Assembly (NCBI GenBank): GCA_030642545.1
Contig: DAOWNP010000021.1
Coordinates: forward strand, 1 to 15,034
Direction: 5' to 3'
Source of the DNA: Desulfobacteraceae bacterium
GTDB taxonomy: Bacteria > Desulfobacterota > Desulfobacteria > Desulfobacterales > DAOWNP01
DNA: 15,034 bases
Under the pieces are notes generated by a model. It did not search any database. It was given only the letters and a program-made list of their open reading frames with translations, and had not been told where the DNA came from. Within the stretch, counting starts at the first letter, position 1. Every line of letters begins with the position of its first letter. The position numbers and the translations under genes were made by a program. This document shows, piece by piece, positions 1 through 7,800 of the stretch.

Positions 1-582
1 GAGCCAGAGCGTGATATAGAAAAACCATTTCTTATGCCTGTTGAAGATGTATTTAGTATATCCGGTCGTGGTACTGTTGTTACTGGTCGTGTGGAAAGAG
101 GTATTGTCCATGTAAGTGATGAAGTAGAAATGGTTGGTATGAGAGAGACTGCCAAGACAGTATGTACCGGTGTTGAAATGTTTAGAAAATTGTTGGATGA
201 AGGACGAGCCGGTGACAATGTTGGATTGCTTCTTCGTGGAACCAAGCGTGAAGACGTTGAGCGTGGTCAGGTTGTAGCTGAGCCTGGTTCAATAAAGCCA
301 CATACAAAGTTTAAAGCAGAAGTATATATATTGAGTAAAGAGGAAGGTGGCAGACATACTCCTTTTTTTAATGGTTACAGACCTCAGTTTTATTTTAGAA
401 CAACAGATGTAACCGGTATTTTGACATTGCCTGAAGGAGTGGAGATGGTAATGCGGGGCGATAATGTAACAATAACAGGTGAACTGATAATGCCGATTGC
501 AATGGAAAAAGAGTTAAGGTTCGCGGTTCGTGAAGGTGGACGTACTGTTGGTGCCGGAGTTGTCAGTGAAATAATTGAATAA
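1..582 (+). CDS. tuf: Elongation factor Tu, 3' half (5' end outside window)
   Basis: EF-Tu is the GTPase that brings aminoacyl-tRNA to the ribosomal A site. The window opens in frame at residues EPERDIEKPF, the linker between the G domain and domain II, and 193 codons run to a TAA. Visible are domain II (FSISGRGTVVTGRVERG, then CTGVEMFRKLLDEGRAG and LLRGTKREDVERGQV) and domain III (GGRHTPFFNGYRPQFYFRTTDVTG, here split as GGRHTPFFNG and YRPQFYFRTTDVTG, and the C-terminal REGGRTVGAGVV). Collinearity with E. coli EF-Tu is complete, so this is a normal gene cut by the window edge, about half of a usual 395-residue protein. rpmG starts 20 bp downstream, indicating co-transcription. It is one of two tuf genes; the other begins at 14610. 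The two visible parts do not overlap, so their identity cannot be compared here. Confidence 0.97.
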   Translation, partial: EPERDIEKPFLMPVEDVFSISGRGTVVTGRVERGIVHVSDEVEMVGMRETAKTVCTGVEMFRKLLDEGRAGDNVGLLLRGTKREDVERGQVVAEPGSIKPHTKFKAEVYILSKEEGGRHTPFFNGYRPQFYFRTTDVTGILTLPEGVEMVMRGDNVTITGELIMPIAMEKELRFAVREGGRTVGAGVVSEIIE

Positions 583-602
583 TTGTAAAGGAGTAAAAGC
601 CG

Positions 603-755
603 GTGCGAACTATTATAGCTCTTGCATGTAAAGAATGTAAAAGAAAGAATTATACAACTACTAAAAACAAATCAACAACACCGGATAAATTGCAATTTAA
701 AAAATATTGCCAATTTTGTAGAAGTCATACATTGCATAAAGAGACCAAGGCATAA
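603..755 (+). CDS. rpmG: Large ribosomal subunit protein bL33, zinc-binding form
   Basis: This is a 50-residue basic protein of the 50S subunit. It starts at GTG, with AAAGGAG at 587-593 placed 9 nt upstream. It begins MRTIIALACKECKRKNYTTT and ends HTLHKETKA. Two CxxC pairs (C9/C12 in CKEC and C36/C39 in CQFC) form the zinc ribbon of the C+ type of bL33, so it should bind zinc and is not the cysteine-free paralogue that many bacteria use under zinc limitation. The length matches the family (about 49-55). It lies between tuf and tRNA-Trp, with secE and nusG beyond, an arrangement found in many bacteria. No alternative start is needed. The identification is secure from the cysteine pattern and context. 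Confidence 0.95.
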   Translation: MRTIIALACKECKRKNYTTTKNKSTTPDKLQFKKYCQFCRSHTLHKETKA

Positions 756-772
756 TAATGCGGGTTTTTTTT
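744..772 (+). terminator. Weak terminator-like hairpin between rpmG and tRNA-Trp
   Basis: ACC (744-746) can pair with GGT (763-765), and GCAT (750-753) with ATGC (758-761), around an AATA loop. A run of seven T follows (766-772). The hairpin overlaps the rpmG stop codon. The stem is short and has an asymmetric internal loop, so it would at most be a partial terminator or a processing site just upstream of the tRNA. No clear promoter lies between it and the tRNA, which argues for read-through. Confidence 0.25.
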
Positions 773-785
773 GTTGTAATTGTAT

Positions 786-861
786 AGGCCAGTAGCTCTA
801 ACGGCAGAGCGTCGGACTCCAAATCCGGGGGTTGGGGGTTCAAATCCCTCCTGGCCTGCCA
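786..861 (+). tRNA. tRNA-Trp (anticodon CCA), 3' CCA encoded
   Basis: A full cloverleaf can be drawn. The acceptor stem is AGGCCAG (786-792) with CTGGCCT (851-857), then discriminator G858 and encoded CCA 859-861. The D arm is GCTC/GAGC. The anticodon stem is TCGGA/TCCGG with loop CTCCAAA, anticodon CCA at 819-821. The variable region is 5 nt. The T arm is GGGGG (834-838) with CCCTC (846-850) around loop TTCAAAT. Anticodon CCA reads UGG, so this is tRNA-Trp, with A37 and A38 as expected. It sits within the tuf-rpmG-secE-nusG transcript and must be released by RNase P and 3' processing. No separate promoter is evident. Confidence 0.96.
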
Positions 862-927
862 ATTTCTCAAAAATATTGTGTGTATATGTTGAAGTTTTAT
901 ATAAATTGATGAAAACCTAGGGATTTA

Positions 928-1320
928 ATGGGACGGATACAAAAAAAACAAACTGTTGCACAAAAACAGAAAAAGCAGAAAAAGCTTATAATAAAACAAC
1001 AACAGCAGAAGAATAATGGTGTAAATAACTCTGTTTCTTCTAAAAAAAGTAACAAACTACCTTCTGTTTTTAAAAAACAGGGAAAAGGTTTAAAAGGTAA
1101 TACAGGTGTTTCTTTTATAGCAAACAGTGATAATGTTGTAAATCGCTGTATGCAATTTTTAAGAGAGGTCAAAGTAGAATTTAAAAAAGTTACATGGCCA
1201 TCAAGAGCACAAACAGCTGGTTCTACAGTGATAGTTATTATACTTGTTATTTTTGTTTCATTTTATCTTGGTTTGGTTGATCTGATTCTGTCTAATTTAA
1301 TACGATTGGTTCTTCATTAA
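928..1320 (+). CDS. secE: Preprotein translocase subunit SecE with extended Lys/Gln-rich N-terminus
   Basis: SecE clamps SecY in the SecYEG channel of the inner membrane. The conserved core lies at about residues 71-130: an amphipathic helix with FLREVKVEFKKVTWPSR (77-93), containing the hallmark KKVTWPSR motif, then one transmembrane helix (about 97-117, TVIVIILVIFVSFYLGLVDL). This is the single-span form, not the three-span E. coli form. It is preceded by about 70 residues of low-complexity sequence rich in Lys, Gln, Asn and Ser (for example KQKKQKKLIIKQQQQKNN), expected to be disordered and cytosolic. The ATG at 928 has AGGGA at 919-923 just upstream, and the reading frame is intact, so the extension is probably translated. 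An internal start near Met75 would leave too short a protein. nusG follows after 14 nt. Confidence 0.93.
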   Translation: MGRIQKKQTVAQKQKKQKKLIIKQQQQKNNGVNNSVSSKKSNKLPSVFKKQGKGLKGNTGVSFIANSDNVVNRCMQFLREVKVEFKKVTWPSRAQTAGSTVIVIILVIFVSFYLGLVDLILSNLIRLVLH

Positions 1321-1334
1321 AATGAGGTGCAACC

Positions 1335-1865
1335 GTGACTTTTAAATGGTATATAGTACATGTATATTCAGGGTTTGAGTATAAAGTTAAAAAAGCTCTT
1401 GAAGAACAAATTGCAACGTCACCTTTAAAAGAAAAATTTAAAGAGATTTTAGTTCCCGCAGAACAGGTGTTTGAATTGGTAAAGGGGAAACGAAAAGAAA
1501 CTTCCAAAAAATTTTATCCAGGCTATATTTTAGTTAGGATGGAATTAAATGATAGTACCTGGCATATAGTTAATAATACTGCAAAAGTAACCGGGTTTTT
1601 GGGAGGGAAGAATAAACCAGCGCCAATTTCTGATATAGAAGTTGACCGTATATTAAATAGAATAGAATCTGGTGCTAAACAACCTCAGCTTAAAAATGAT
1701 TTTAAGGTGGGTGATGATGTTGAGGTTATTGATGGACCGTTTACTAATTTTAATGGTGTTGTGGAAGATGTGAATCCTGAAAAAGGGAAGGTAAAGGTGT
1801 CGGTTAGTATTTTTGGACGAGCAACTCCTGTTGAATTAGATTTCGGTCAGGTAAAACAGATATAA
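1335..1865 (+). CDS. nusG: Transcription termination/antitermination factor NusG
   Basis: NusG binds the RNA polymerase clamp helices through its N-terminal NGN domain. Its C-terminal KOW domain contacts Rho or ribosomal protein uS10, linking transcription to translation or to termination. Here the NGN domain spans about residues 1-115, with the opening KWYIVHVYSGFEYKVKKAL and the signature KKFYPGYILVRMEL (58-71) and VTGFLGG (85-91). The KOW domain runs from about 123 to 176 (VGDDVEVIDGPFTNFNGVV). The length of 176 residues is close to E. coli NusG (181), with no insertion. The start is GTG at 1335, preceded by TGAGGTG. The gene follows secE by 14 nt and precedes rplK by 22 nt, the classic secE-nusG-rplKA order. 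Confidence 0.97.
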   Translation: MTFKWYIVHVYSGFEYKVKKALEEQIATSPLKEKFKEILVPAEQVFELVKGKRKETSKKFYPGYILVRMELNDSTWHIVNNTAKVTGFLGGKNKPAPISDIEVDRILNRIESGAKQPQLKNDFKVGDDVEVIDGPFTNFNGVVEDVNPEKGKVKVSVSIFGRATPVELDFGQVKQI

Positions 1866-1887
1866 ATTTTTAGGAGTTAAGAGTTTT

Positions 1888-2310
1888 ATGGCAAAGCAAG
1901 TTATGGCTCAAATAAAATTACAGGTTGTAGCAGGTAAGGCAAATCCATCGCCTCCTATAGGTCCTGCTCTTGGGCAGCATGGTGTTAATATTATGGATTT
2001 TTGCAAAGCTTTTAATGCAAGAACCGCAAATGATGAGGGGATGATAATACCTGTTGTGCTTACAGTGTATCAGGATAGAAGTTTTACATTTATTACAAAA
2101 ACTCCTCCGGCTTCTGTATTGCTGAAGAAAGCTGCTAAAATTGCCAAGGGGTCATCAGATCCAAAGAGAGAAAAGGTTGGAACCGTTACACATGCTGCTG
2201 TTGAAGAAATAGCTAATATGAAAATGGTTGATTTAAATGCCAATGATTTGGAAGCAGCGTGTAAAATAATACAAGGGACAGCTCGTAGTATGGGATTGCA
2301 AGTGGTTTAA
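1888..2310 (+). CDS. rplK: Large ribosomal subunit protein uL11
   Basis: uL11 forms the base of the GTPase-associated stalk with 23S rRNA helices 43/44. It is the site of thiopeptide binding and is needed for RelA activation. The N-terminal domain (about 1-70) carries the signature NPSPPIGPALGQHGVNIMDF (19-38) with its proline switch. The C-terminal rRNA-binding domain ends THAAVEEIANMKMVDLN and GTARSMGLQVV. At 140 residues it matches the family (E. coli 142). Its SD is TAGGAG at 1871-1876. The spacer from nusG is only 22 nt and the spacer to rplA only 28 nt, so an E. coli-type dedicated leader bound by L1 upstream of rplK is not evident here. Confidence 0.97.
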   Translation: MAKQVMAQIKLQVVAGKANPSPPIGPALGQHGVNIMDFCKAFNARTANDEGMIIPVVLTVYQDRSFTFITKTPPASVLLKKAAKIAKGSSDPKREKVGTVTHAAVEEIANMKMVDLNANDLEAACKIIQGTARSMGLQVV

Positions 2311-2338
2311 TATGTGGGCAAAGGAGTGGTAATTAAAA

Positions 2339-3046
2339 ATGCGGAAAAGAGGCAAAAAATATATAGAAAAGCGAAATAAAATAGATGGAGCTGAAAAGTA
2401 TGATATAAAAGATGCATTTGAGCTTGCTATTGGTTCGTCATATATTAAATTTGATGAAACCATAGATATTGCTGTCAAATTAGGAGTTGATCCCAGACAT
2501 GCAGATCAAATGGTAAGGGGTACTGTTGTATTGCCTAATGGTCTCGGTAAAGAAGTCAAAGTACTTGTTTTTGCTAAAGGTGAAAAAGAAAAAGAAGCCT
2601 CTGACGCTGGTGCTGATTTTGTTGGAAATGATGATCTTATACAAAAAATAAAAGATGGGTGGTTAGATTTTGATAAAGCTGTTGCCACTCCGGATGTAAT
2701 GGCATCTGTAGGAAAAATAGGACGAATGTTAGGCCCACGGGGGCTTATGCCAAATGCAAAAACAGGAACTGTTACTTTTGATATTGATAGAACAGTTAAG
2801 GAATTAAAAGCAGGGAAAATAGATTTTAGAGTTGAAAAAGCAGGTATTATTCATACATCGTTGGGGAAATGTTCTTTTGGTGTTGATAAGCTACTCGTAA
2901 ATTTTTCTGTGTTTATAGAAAAAATTATACGTCTGAGACCTGCATCCAGTAAAGGGATATACATTAAGAGTCTTGTTGTTTCATCAACAATGGGGCCTGG
3001 AGTTAAAATTGATACAAATCTAATTAAAGATTTTATTAAAAATTAA
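2339..3046 (+). CDS. rplA: Large ribosomal subunit protein uL1
   Basis: uL1 forms the mobile L1 stalk near the ribosomal E site and in many bacteria represses its own mRNA. The 235 residues match the family (E. coli 234). Visible are FDETIDIAVKLGVDPRHADQ (38-57), VRGTVVLPNGLGKEVKV (59-75) and the signature GRMLGPRGLMPNAKTGTV (128-145), which spans the domain I/II hinge. The C-terminal part contains PASSKGIYIKS and SSTMGPGVKID, used in rRNA contact. The ATG at 2339 has AAAGGAG at 2320-2326, 12 nt away, a little longer than ideal, but no better start exists. The N-terminus (MRKRGKKYIEKRNKI) is basic as usual. Co-transcribed with rplK. Confidence 0.97.
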   Translation: MRKRGKKYIEKRNKIDGAEKYDIKDAFELAIGSSYIKFDETIDIAVKLGVDPRHADQMVRGTVVLPNGLGKEVKVLVFAKGEKEKEASDAGADFVGNDDLIQKIKDGWLDFDKAVATPDVMASVGKIGRMLGPRGLMPNAKTGTVTFDIDRTVKELKAGKIDFRVEKAGIIHTSLGKCSFGVDKLLVNFSVFIEKIIRLRPASSKGIYIKSLVVSSTMGPGVKIDTNLIKDFIKN

Positions 3047-3066
3047 AATTTTATATAATTATTTTC

Positions 3067-3168
3067 TGTCAAAGACCGTAGGTACACAGCGTATTTGTGT
3101 TTAAAAAAAAATAACCTGCTGAGACGGCTTGTTTTTAAATAATAGATAGTTAGTTACCTTCGGTTATT
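3067..3168 (+). promoter_or_regulatory. L10-type autoregulatory leader of rplJL
   Basis: The 149-nt rplA-rplJ spacer holds the two conserved halves of the bacterial L10 leader: AAGACCGTAGG (3072-3082) and CCTGCTGAGACGG (3115-3127). AGG pairs with CCT and CCG with CGG, leaving the kink-turn-like internal bulge bound by the L10-(L12) complex. Between them ACACA (3084-3088) and TGTGT (3096-3100) form the apical hairpin. Further down GGTTATT (3162-3168) is exactly complementary to AATAACC (3110-3116), giving a possible alternative or long-range pairing that competes with the 3' half of the binding site. By established knowledge of this family, excess L10-L12 binding represses translation of rplJ and rplL. 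Confidence 0.82.
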
Positions 3169-3195
3169 TGCAGAAACAGGAAGGGGTGGATACGA

Positions 3196-3717
3196 GTGAA
3201 TCTTTCTGAAAAGAAAACAATTGTTGAAGATTTGCATGATAAGCTTAAAAAGTCTAAGCTTGTTATTCTTGCAGATTATAAAGGTCTGAATGTTAAGCAT
3301 ATGACTGATTTGCGGAGTGAACTGCGAAAAGTTGATGCATCATGTAAAATAGCTAAAAATTCATTGATTTTAAGAGCATCTGATGAAACAGATGTAGCTT
3401 TACTCAAAGATTTTTTAACAGGGCCTAATGCCTTGATTTTAAGCTATGAGGATCCTGTTGCTCCTGCAAAAGTTTTAACAGATTTTGCACAGGAGAATAA
3501 GGCATTACAGATTAAATCTGCAGTTTTAAATGGGAAGTTGATTAATATTGATGAGATAAAGTCACTTTCAATGCTTCCTTCCAGAGAGGTTCTGCTCAGT
3601 CAGGTCCTTTCAGCATTAAATGGAGTCTCAACATCATTTGTACGTGTATTAAATGGTGTTACAGGTAATTTGTTAAATGTTTTAAATGCTATAAAGGATC
3701 AAAAAGAGTCCTCGTAA
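3196..3717 (+). CDS. rplJ: Large ribosomal subunit protein uL10 (stalk base)
   Basis: uL10 anchors the bL12 dimers to the 50S stalk base beside uL11. Residues 1 to about 130 form the globular rRNA-binding domain, with the typical opening LSEKKTIVEDLHDKLKKSK, the LADYKGLNVKHMTDLRSELR segment, and KIAKNSLILRA (52-62). The C-terminal tail, about 130-173, is the helix that carries bL12 dimers (LPSREVLLSQVLSALNG, then VRVLNGVTGNLLNVLNAIKD). The length of 173 residues is normal. The start is GTG at 3196 with an AGGAAGGGG purine run at 3178-3186. It follows the L10 leader, so it is likely under feedback control together with rplL, which starts 68 nt downstream. Confidence 0.96.
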   Translation: MNLSEKKTIVEDLHDKLKKSKLVILADYKGLNVKHMTDLRSELRKVDASCKIAKNSLILRASDETDVALLKDFLTGPNALILSYEDPVAPAKVLTDFAQENKALQIKSAVLNGKLINIDEIKSLSMLPSREVLLSQVLSALNGVSTSFVRVLNGVTGNLLNVLNAIKDQKESS

Positions 3718-3785
3718 TTTAAAATATAATGTGTCTGTAAATCTGAAAAAATTAATTGAGAAAAGAGAATTAACTGGAGGTTAAT

Positions 3786-4172
3786 ATGGCTGATATAACT
3801 AAAGAAGATGTAATTGAATTTATTTCTAATATGACAGTACTTGATCTTTCTGAACTGGTTAAAGAGTTAGAAGAAAAATTTGGAGTATCTGCTGCAGCAC
3901 CTGTTGCTATGGTGGCTGCTGCAGGCGCTGATGCAGGTGGTGGGGCTGCAGCTGAAGAGAAAACTGAATTTGATATTGTTCTTTTGGCATATGGAGATAA
4001 AAAAATACAGGTTATTAAAGAAGTGAGAGCAATTACAGGTCTGGGATTAAAAGAAGCAAAAGCACTTGTAGATGAAGCACCAAAAGCTGTAAAAGAAGGT
4101 ATTCCAAAAGAAGATGCTGAAAAAATAAAAGCTCAGCTTGAAGCTGTTGGAGCACAGGTTGAAGTTAAATAG
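3786..4172 (+). CDS. rplL: Large ribosomal subunit protein bL12 (L7/L12)
   Basis: bL12 is the multicopy flexible stalk protein that recruits and stimulates translational GTPases such as EF-Tu and EF-G. An N-terminal dimerisation domain (about 1-33, ending SELVKELEEKFGV) leads into an Ala/Gly-rich hinge (about 35-58, AAAPVAMVAAAGADAGGGAA). The C-terminal factor-binding domain follows, with FDIVLLAYGDKKIQVIKEVR (62-81), ITGLGLKEAKALVDEAPKAV (83-102) and IPKEDAEKIKAQLE. Its 128 residues are typical (E. coli 121). It has a strong SD, TGGAGGT at 3775-3781, before ATG 3786, as expected for the protein needed in the highest copy number. The long structured spacer that follows probably reduces read-through into rpoBC. 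Confidence 0.97.
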   Translation: MADITKEDVIEFISNMTVLDLSELVKELEEKFGVSAAAPVAMVAAAGADAGGGAAAEEKTEFDIVLLAYGDKKIQVIKEVRAITGLGLKEAKALVDEAPKAVKEGIPKEDAEKIKAQLEAVGAQVEVK

Positions 4173-4182
4173 TTTTTTATAT

Positions 4183-4288
4183 ATAGAAATTGTCACATAA
4201 ATTGTTTAATTTTTTAAGATGTTATGAGGTTAACTTTGCATATATTATTATATGCTTTTTTAGATTTATTTTATGTGATAATTTCTAT
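4183..4288 (+). repeat. 19-bp inverted repeat forming a long hairpin downstream of rplL
   Basis: Arms 4183-4201 and 4270-4288 pair over 19 bp, with 18 Watson-Crick pairs and one G-U (G4192 with T4279), around a 68-nt loop. In the mRNA this is a long double-stranded stem starting 11 nt after the rplL stop. In E. coli the rplL-rpoB spacer contains an attenuator and an RNase III cleavage site. Position and structure suggest an equivalent processing element here, which is inference. The loop itself contains a terminator-like hairpin (4238-4261). Confidence 0.7.
4238..4261 (+). terminator. Terminator/attenuator-like hairpin between rplL and rpoB
   Basis: GCATATA (4238-4244) pairs with TATATGC (4249-4255) around TTAT, immediately followed by six T (4256-4261). 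The stem is perfect but has only two G-C pairs, so termination is probably partial, as fits an attenuator that lowers rpoBC relative to ribosomal protein expression. It sits in the loop of the 4183-4288 hairpin, so the two structures can form together. The outer stem completes only after polymerase has passed the T run. Confidence 0.5.
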
Positions 4289-4809
4289 GGTATTAAAAAA
4301 TATTAATGCTTTGTATTAAATTAAAAATTTAATTTTTATTACGAGGTTTTAATATTTTTTTACATTTATTAATTTTATTAAGTGTATCTAAATAGTATTG
4401 CCCTCAAGTGTTTTTTGTATATTTTAATTTAATCTTGAAGTTATTACATGATTAAAGAGATGCTGCATTTTTGAAATAGTCTTTAACCTCTGAAACATTA
4501 ACTGATAAATTCCTAATTAAGAATTGATTAATAGTAAAGACATTAAATTGTTTTGTAATTATGTATTAATCTTTAAATTATAGTGACTTTTATTAGTATG
4601 AATTCAGGTTAAAATTATAAAATTATAAATTTTAAAAGTTTTGGAAAAAACTGTATGTAGTGTTTAAATCAAGACCTTAATTTTCAAAATATATTAATAT
4701 ATTTTGAAAATTAAAATTCTATTTTGATGAATATGTGGATAAAAAAGGTGGATTTTGTTCAGATGCTATGTGATTTTTATGTTTTTCAAAACATTTGATT
4801 GGAGATTTA
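4289..4809. other. AT-rich intergenic region before rpoB, no gene seen
   Basis: I see no credible reading frame or RNA gene in this stretch. It is very AT-rich, with many chance TATAAT-like words, so no promoter can be called with confidence. It contains a perfect 38-bp palindrome (4677-4714, listed separately) and weaker A/T-only inverted repeats (for example 4295-4306 with 4349-4360). The last bases provide the rpoB ribosome-binding site, TTGGAG, ending at 4804. In function it is probably the rpoBC leader, transcribed by read-through from rplL and possibly also from an internal promoter. Confidence 0.6.
4677..4714. repeat. Perfect 38-bp palindrome upstream of rpoB
   Basis: The left half begins TTAATTTTCAAAATATAT and the right half ends ATATATTTTGAAAATTAA, with a central TA. 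All 38 positions are symmetric, and the only G-C pair is C4685/G4706. In RNA it would fold as a long A-U hairpin about 95 nt before the rpoB start. No T run follows directly, so it is not a standard terminator. It could be a processing or stability element, or a cruciform/protein site. Its role is unknown. Confidence 0.75.
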
Positions 4810-7800
4810 ATGTCGGAAAAAACTTGGGCTTATAAACGTTTAAGGAAGAATTTCGGCAAGATAGCAAAGATAGTTGAAATTCCTGATCTAATTGGGATGC
4901 AACGGGAATCTTATAATAGATTGTTGCAGATTGATGTACCTGTGAATCAAAGGCGGGATATAGGTCTTGAAGCTGTATACAGATCTGTTTTTCCTATAAA
5001 AGATTTTACAGGATCAGCTTCTTTAGAGTATGTATCATATTCATTTGGAGAATCTAAACACTCTGTTTTTGAATGTTTAGAAAAGGGGATGACTTATGAA
5101 ATACCTATTCGTATACGAATAAGGCTGGTAGTATACGATATTGATAAAGAGCTTGGAACTTCAAATATCAGAGATATAAAAGAGCAGGAAATTTATTTTG
5201 GAACTATTCCTCTTATGACAAAAAGAGGAACGTTTATTGTAAATGGTACTGAACGTGTTGTAGTGAGCCAGTTACATAGATCCTCTGGAGTTTTTTTTGA
5301 CCATGACAAGGGGAAAGTTCATTCCAGTGGAAAAGTTATTTATTCTGCACGTATAATTCCTGTCAGAGGATCCTGGATTGATATGGAAATTGATCCAAAG
5401 GATATAGTATATATAAGAATAGACAGGCGGCGTAAATTTCCTGTTACTTTGCTGTTTAAAGCTTTTGGATATACAACAGATGATTTACTTGATTTTTTTT
5501 ATCAGAAAGAAACTATTGAAATAAGAGATGCTCAAATTGTAAAACTTTTTAATGCAGATTTTTTAAAAGGGCAAAGATCTGTCTGCGATGTTGTAAATCC
5601 TGATAACGGTGAGGTTATAGTTAAAAAGGGAAGAATGTTTACAAAAAGGGCAATTAAAAATCTTATTGCTCTTGATTTCAAAGAAATTATTATAGATAAT
5701 GATTATATATTGAATAAAGCAGTTGCAAAGAAAATCTATCATCCAGATAAAGAAGATGAGATCTTAGTTAATTCAGGTGAATTAATAACAGAAGAGACCC
5801 TGGTACTTCTTAACGAGGCAGGTGTAACAAAATTTCAGATTTTATATATTGATATTGCTTTAAGCAGTGATTCCATAAGAAAAACACTTTTGCTTGATAA
5901 AGTGTCGAGTAAAGAGCAGGCTTTAATTGAAATATATAAACGATTAAGACCAGGAAATCCGGTTACTCCGGAGGTTGCGCAGGATTTTATAGATCATCTT
6001 TTTTTTAAACCTGTGTATTATGATCTTTCTGGCGTAGGTAGATTAAAATTAAATCATCGTCTTGATATAGCTGCTCCTATTGGTTTAAAAACCCTTAGAA
6101 AAGAGGATGTCTTATTAACAGCAAAAACTTTAGTTGAATTAAAAGATACTCAAGGTGTTGTGGATGATATAGATCATCTTGGCAATAGAAGGGTTAGAGC
6201 TGTTGGTGAATTGATGGAAAACCAATATCGTATTGGCTTGGTTAGAATGGAACGTGCTATTAAAGAGCGTATGAGTATGCAGGAAATAGACGCCCTTATG
6301 CCTCATGACCTGGTCAACCCAAAGCCTGTATCAGCTGTTGTCAAGGAATTTTTTGGAACAAGTCAGTTGTCGCAGTTTATGGATCAAACCAATCCTTTGT
6401 CTGAAACAACTCATAAGCGAAGGCTCAGTGCTTTGGGTCCTGGTGGGTTAACAAGAGAGAGAGCAGGGTTTGAAGTAAGGGATGTTCATCCGTCACATTA
6501 TGGGCGTATTTGTCCCATTGAGACTCCTGAAGGTCCAAATATCGGGTTGATTGTTTCTCTTAGCACATATGCGAAGGTTAATGATTTTGGTTTTATAGAA
6601 ACACCTTATAGAGTAGTAAAAGATAAATTTGTTACAAAAGAGATACGTTTGTTAAGTGCTTTTGAAGAAAAACAGCTTCCAATAGCTCAAGCTAATGCCC
6701 CATTAAATGAAAAAGGAGAATATTTAAATCAACTTGTAACATCCAGAGTAGAGGGTGAATTTACAATGATTGAAGCAGATAAGATTGAGTTGATGGATGT
6801 TTCGCCAAACCAGCTTGTTAGTGTCTCAGCATCTCTTATTCCTTTTTTGGAAAATGATGATGCTAACAGAGCATTGATGGGATCAAATATGCAGCGTCAG
6901 GCTGTGCCTTTGATGGAACCTGCAGCTCCTTTGGTGGGAACAGGTGTTGAAGCTGTTGTAGCAAGAGATTCTGGTGTTTGTGTTGTATCTGAATTAGATG
7001 GATGTATTGAGGATGTTAATGCATCGAGAATAGTAGTCAGGCATGAATTTGATAATTATCAGCTTGATAACTATGTTACAATACATAATTTATCAAAGTT
7101 TATTCGTTCAAATCAAAATACCTGTTTTACTCATAAACCTATTGTGAAAAAAGGTCAATTTGTAAAAGCTGGAGAGATTATAGCCGATGGACCTGCAGTT
7201 GAAGAGGGTGAGCTTGCTCTTGGCAAAAATGTTACTGTAGCATTTATGCCATGGAGAGGGTATAATTTTGAGGATTCAATATTAGTTAATGAAACACTTG
7301 TAAGAGATAATGTTTTTACATCTGTACATATTGAAGAGTTTGAAGTTGTTGCAAGGGATACCAAGCTTGGTAAAGAAGAGATAACAAGGGATATGCCAAA
7401 TGTAGGAGAAGATGCTTTAATTAATCTTGATGAAAGCGGTATAGTTATGCTTGGTTCTGAAGTGAAGCCGGGAGATATACTCGTAGGAAAGGTTACTCCC
7501 AAGGGTGAAACTCAGTTATCTCCTGAAGAAAAACTTCTTCGTGCTATTTTTGGTGAAAAAGCAGGAGATGTAAAAGATACATCCTTAAGGGTTCCTCCTG
7601 GAGTTGAAGGTATTGTTATAGATGCTAAGATTTTTTCAAGACGTGGTGTTGATAAGGATGACAGAACCAGATTAATAGAAGATGAAGAAATTGCTGTACT
7701 GGAAAAAAACAGGGATGATGAAATTGAGATTATTGAGAGAATTACCAGAGAACATTTGGAAGAATTAGTTATAGGACAGGTTTGTGAAGAAGGGTTTTAT

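Noticed and set aside
876..905. Possible promoter TTGTGT with TATAAA before secE
   Set aside because: The -35 is poor and the spacer long. secE is readily explained by read-through from tuf-rpmG-tRNA.
3054..3059. TATAAT word just after rplA, as a promoter for rplJL
   Set aside because: No acceptable -35 at 16-18 bp (TTTTAT only), and such words are common in this AT-rich DNA.
4295..4360. 12-bp inverted repeat AAAAAATATTAA / TTAATATTTTTT around a smaller A/T hairpin (4318-4335)
   Set aside because: All pairs are A-T in very AT-rich DNA. Matches of this length are expected by chance and there is no other support.
7155..7502. Antisense open frame of 115 codons inside rpoB, and similar frames opposite rpoC, secE, rpsL and rpsG
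   Set aside because: These are shadow frames opposite strongly conserved genes, with no family resemblance and no ribosome-binding site.
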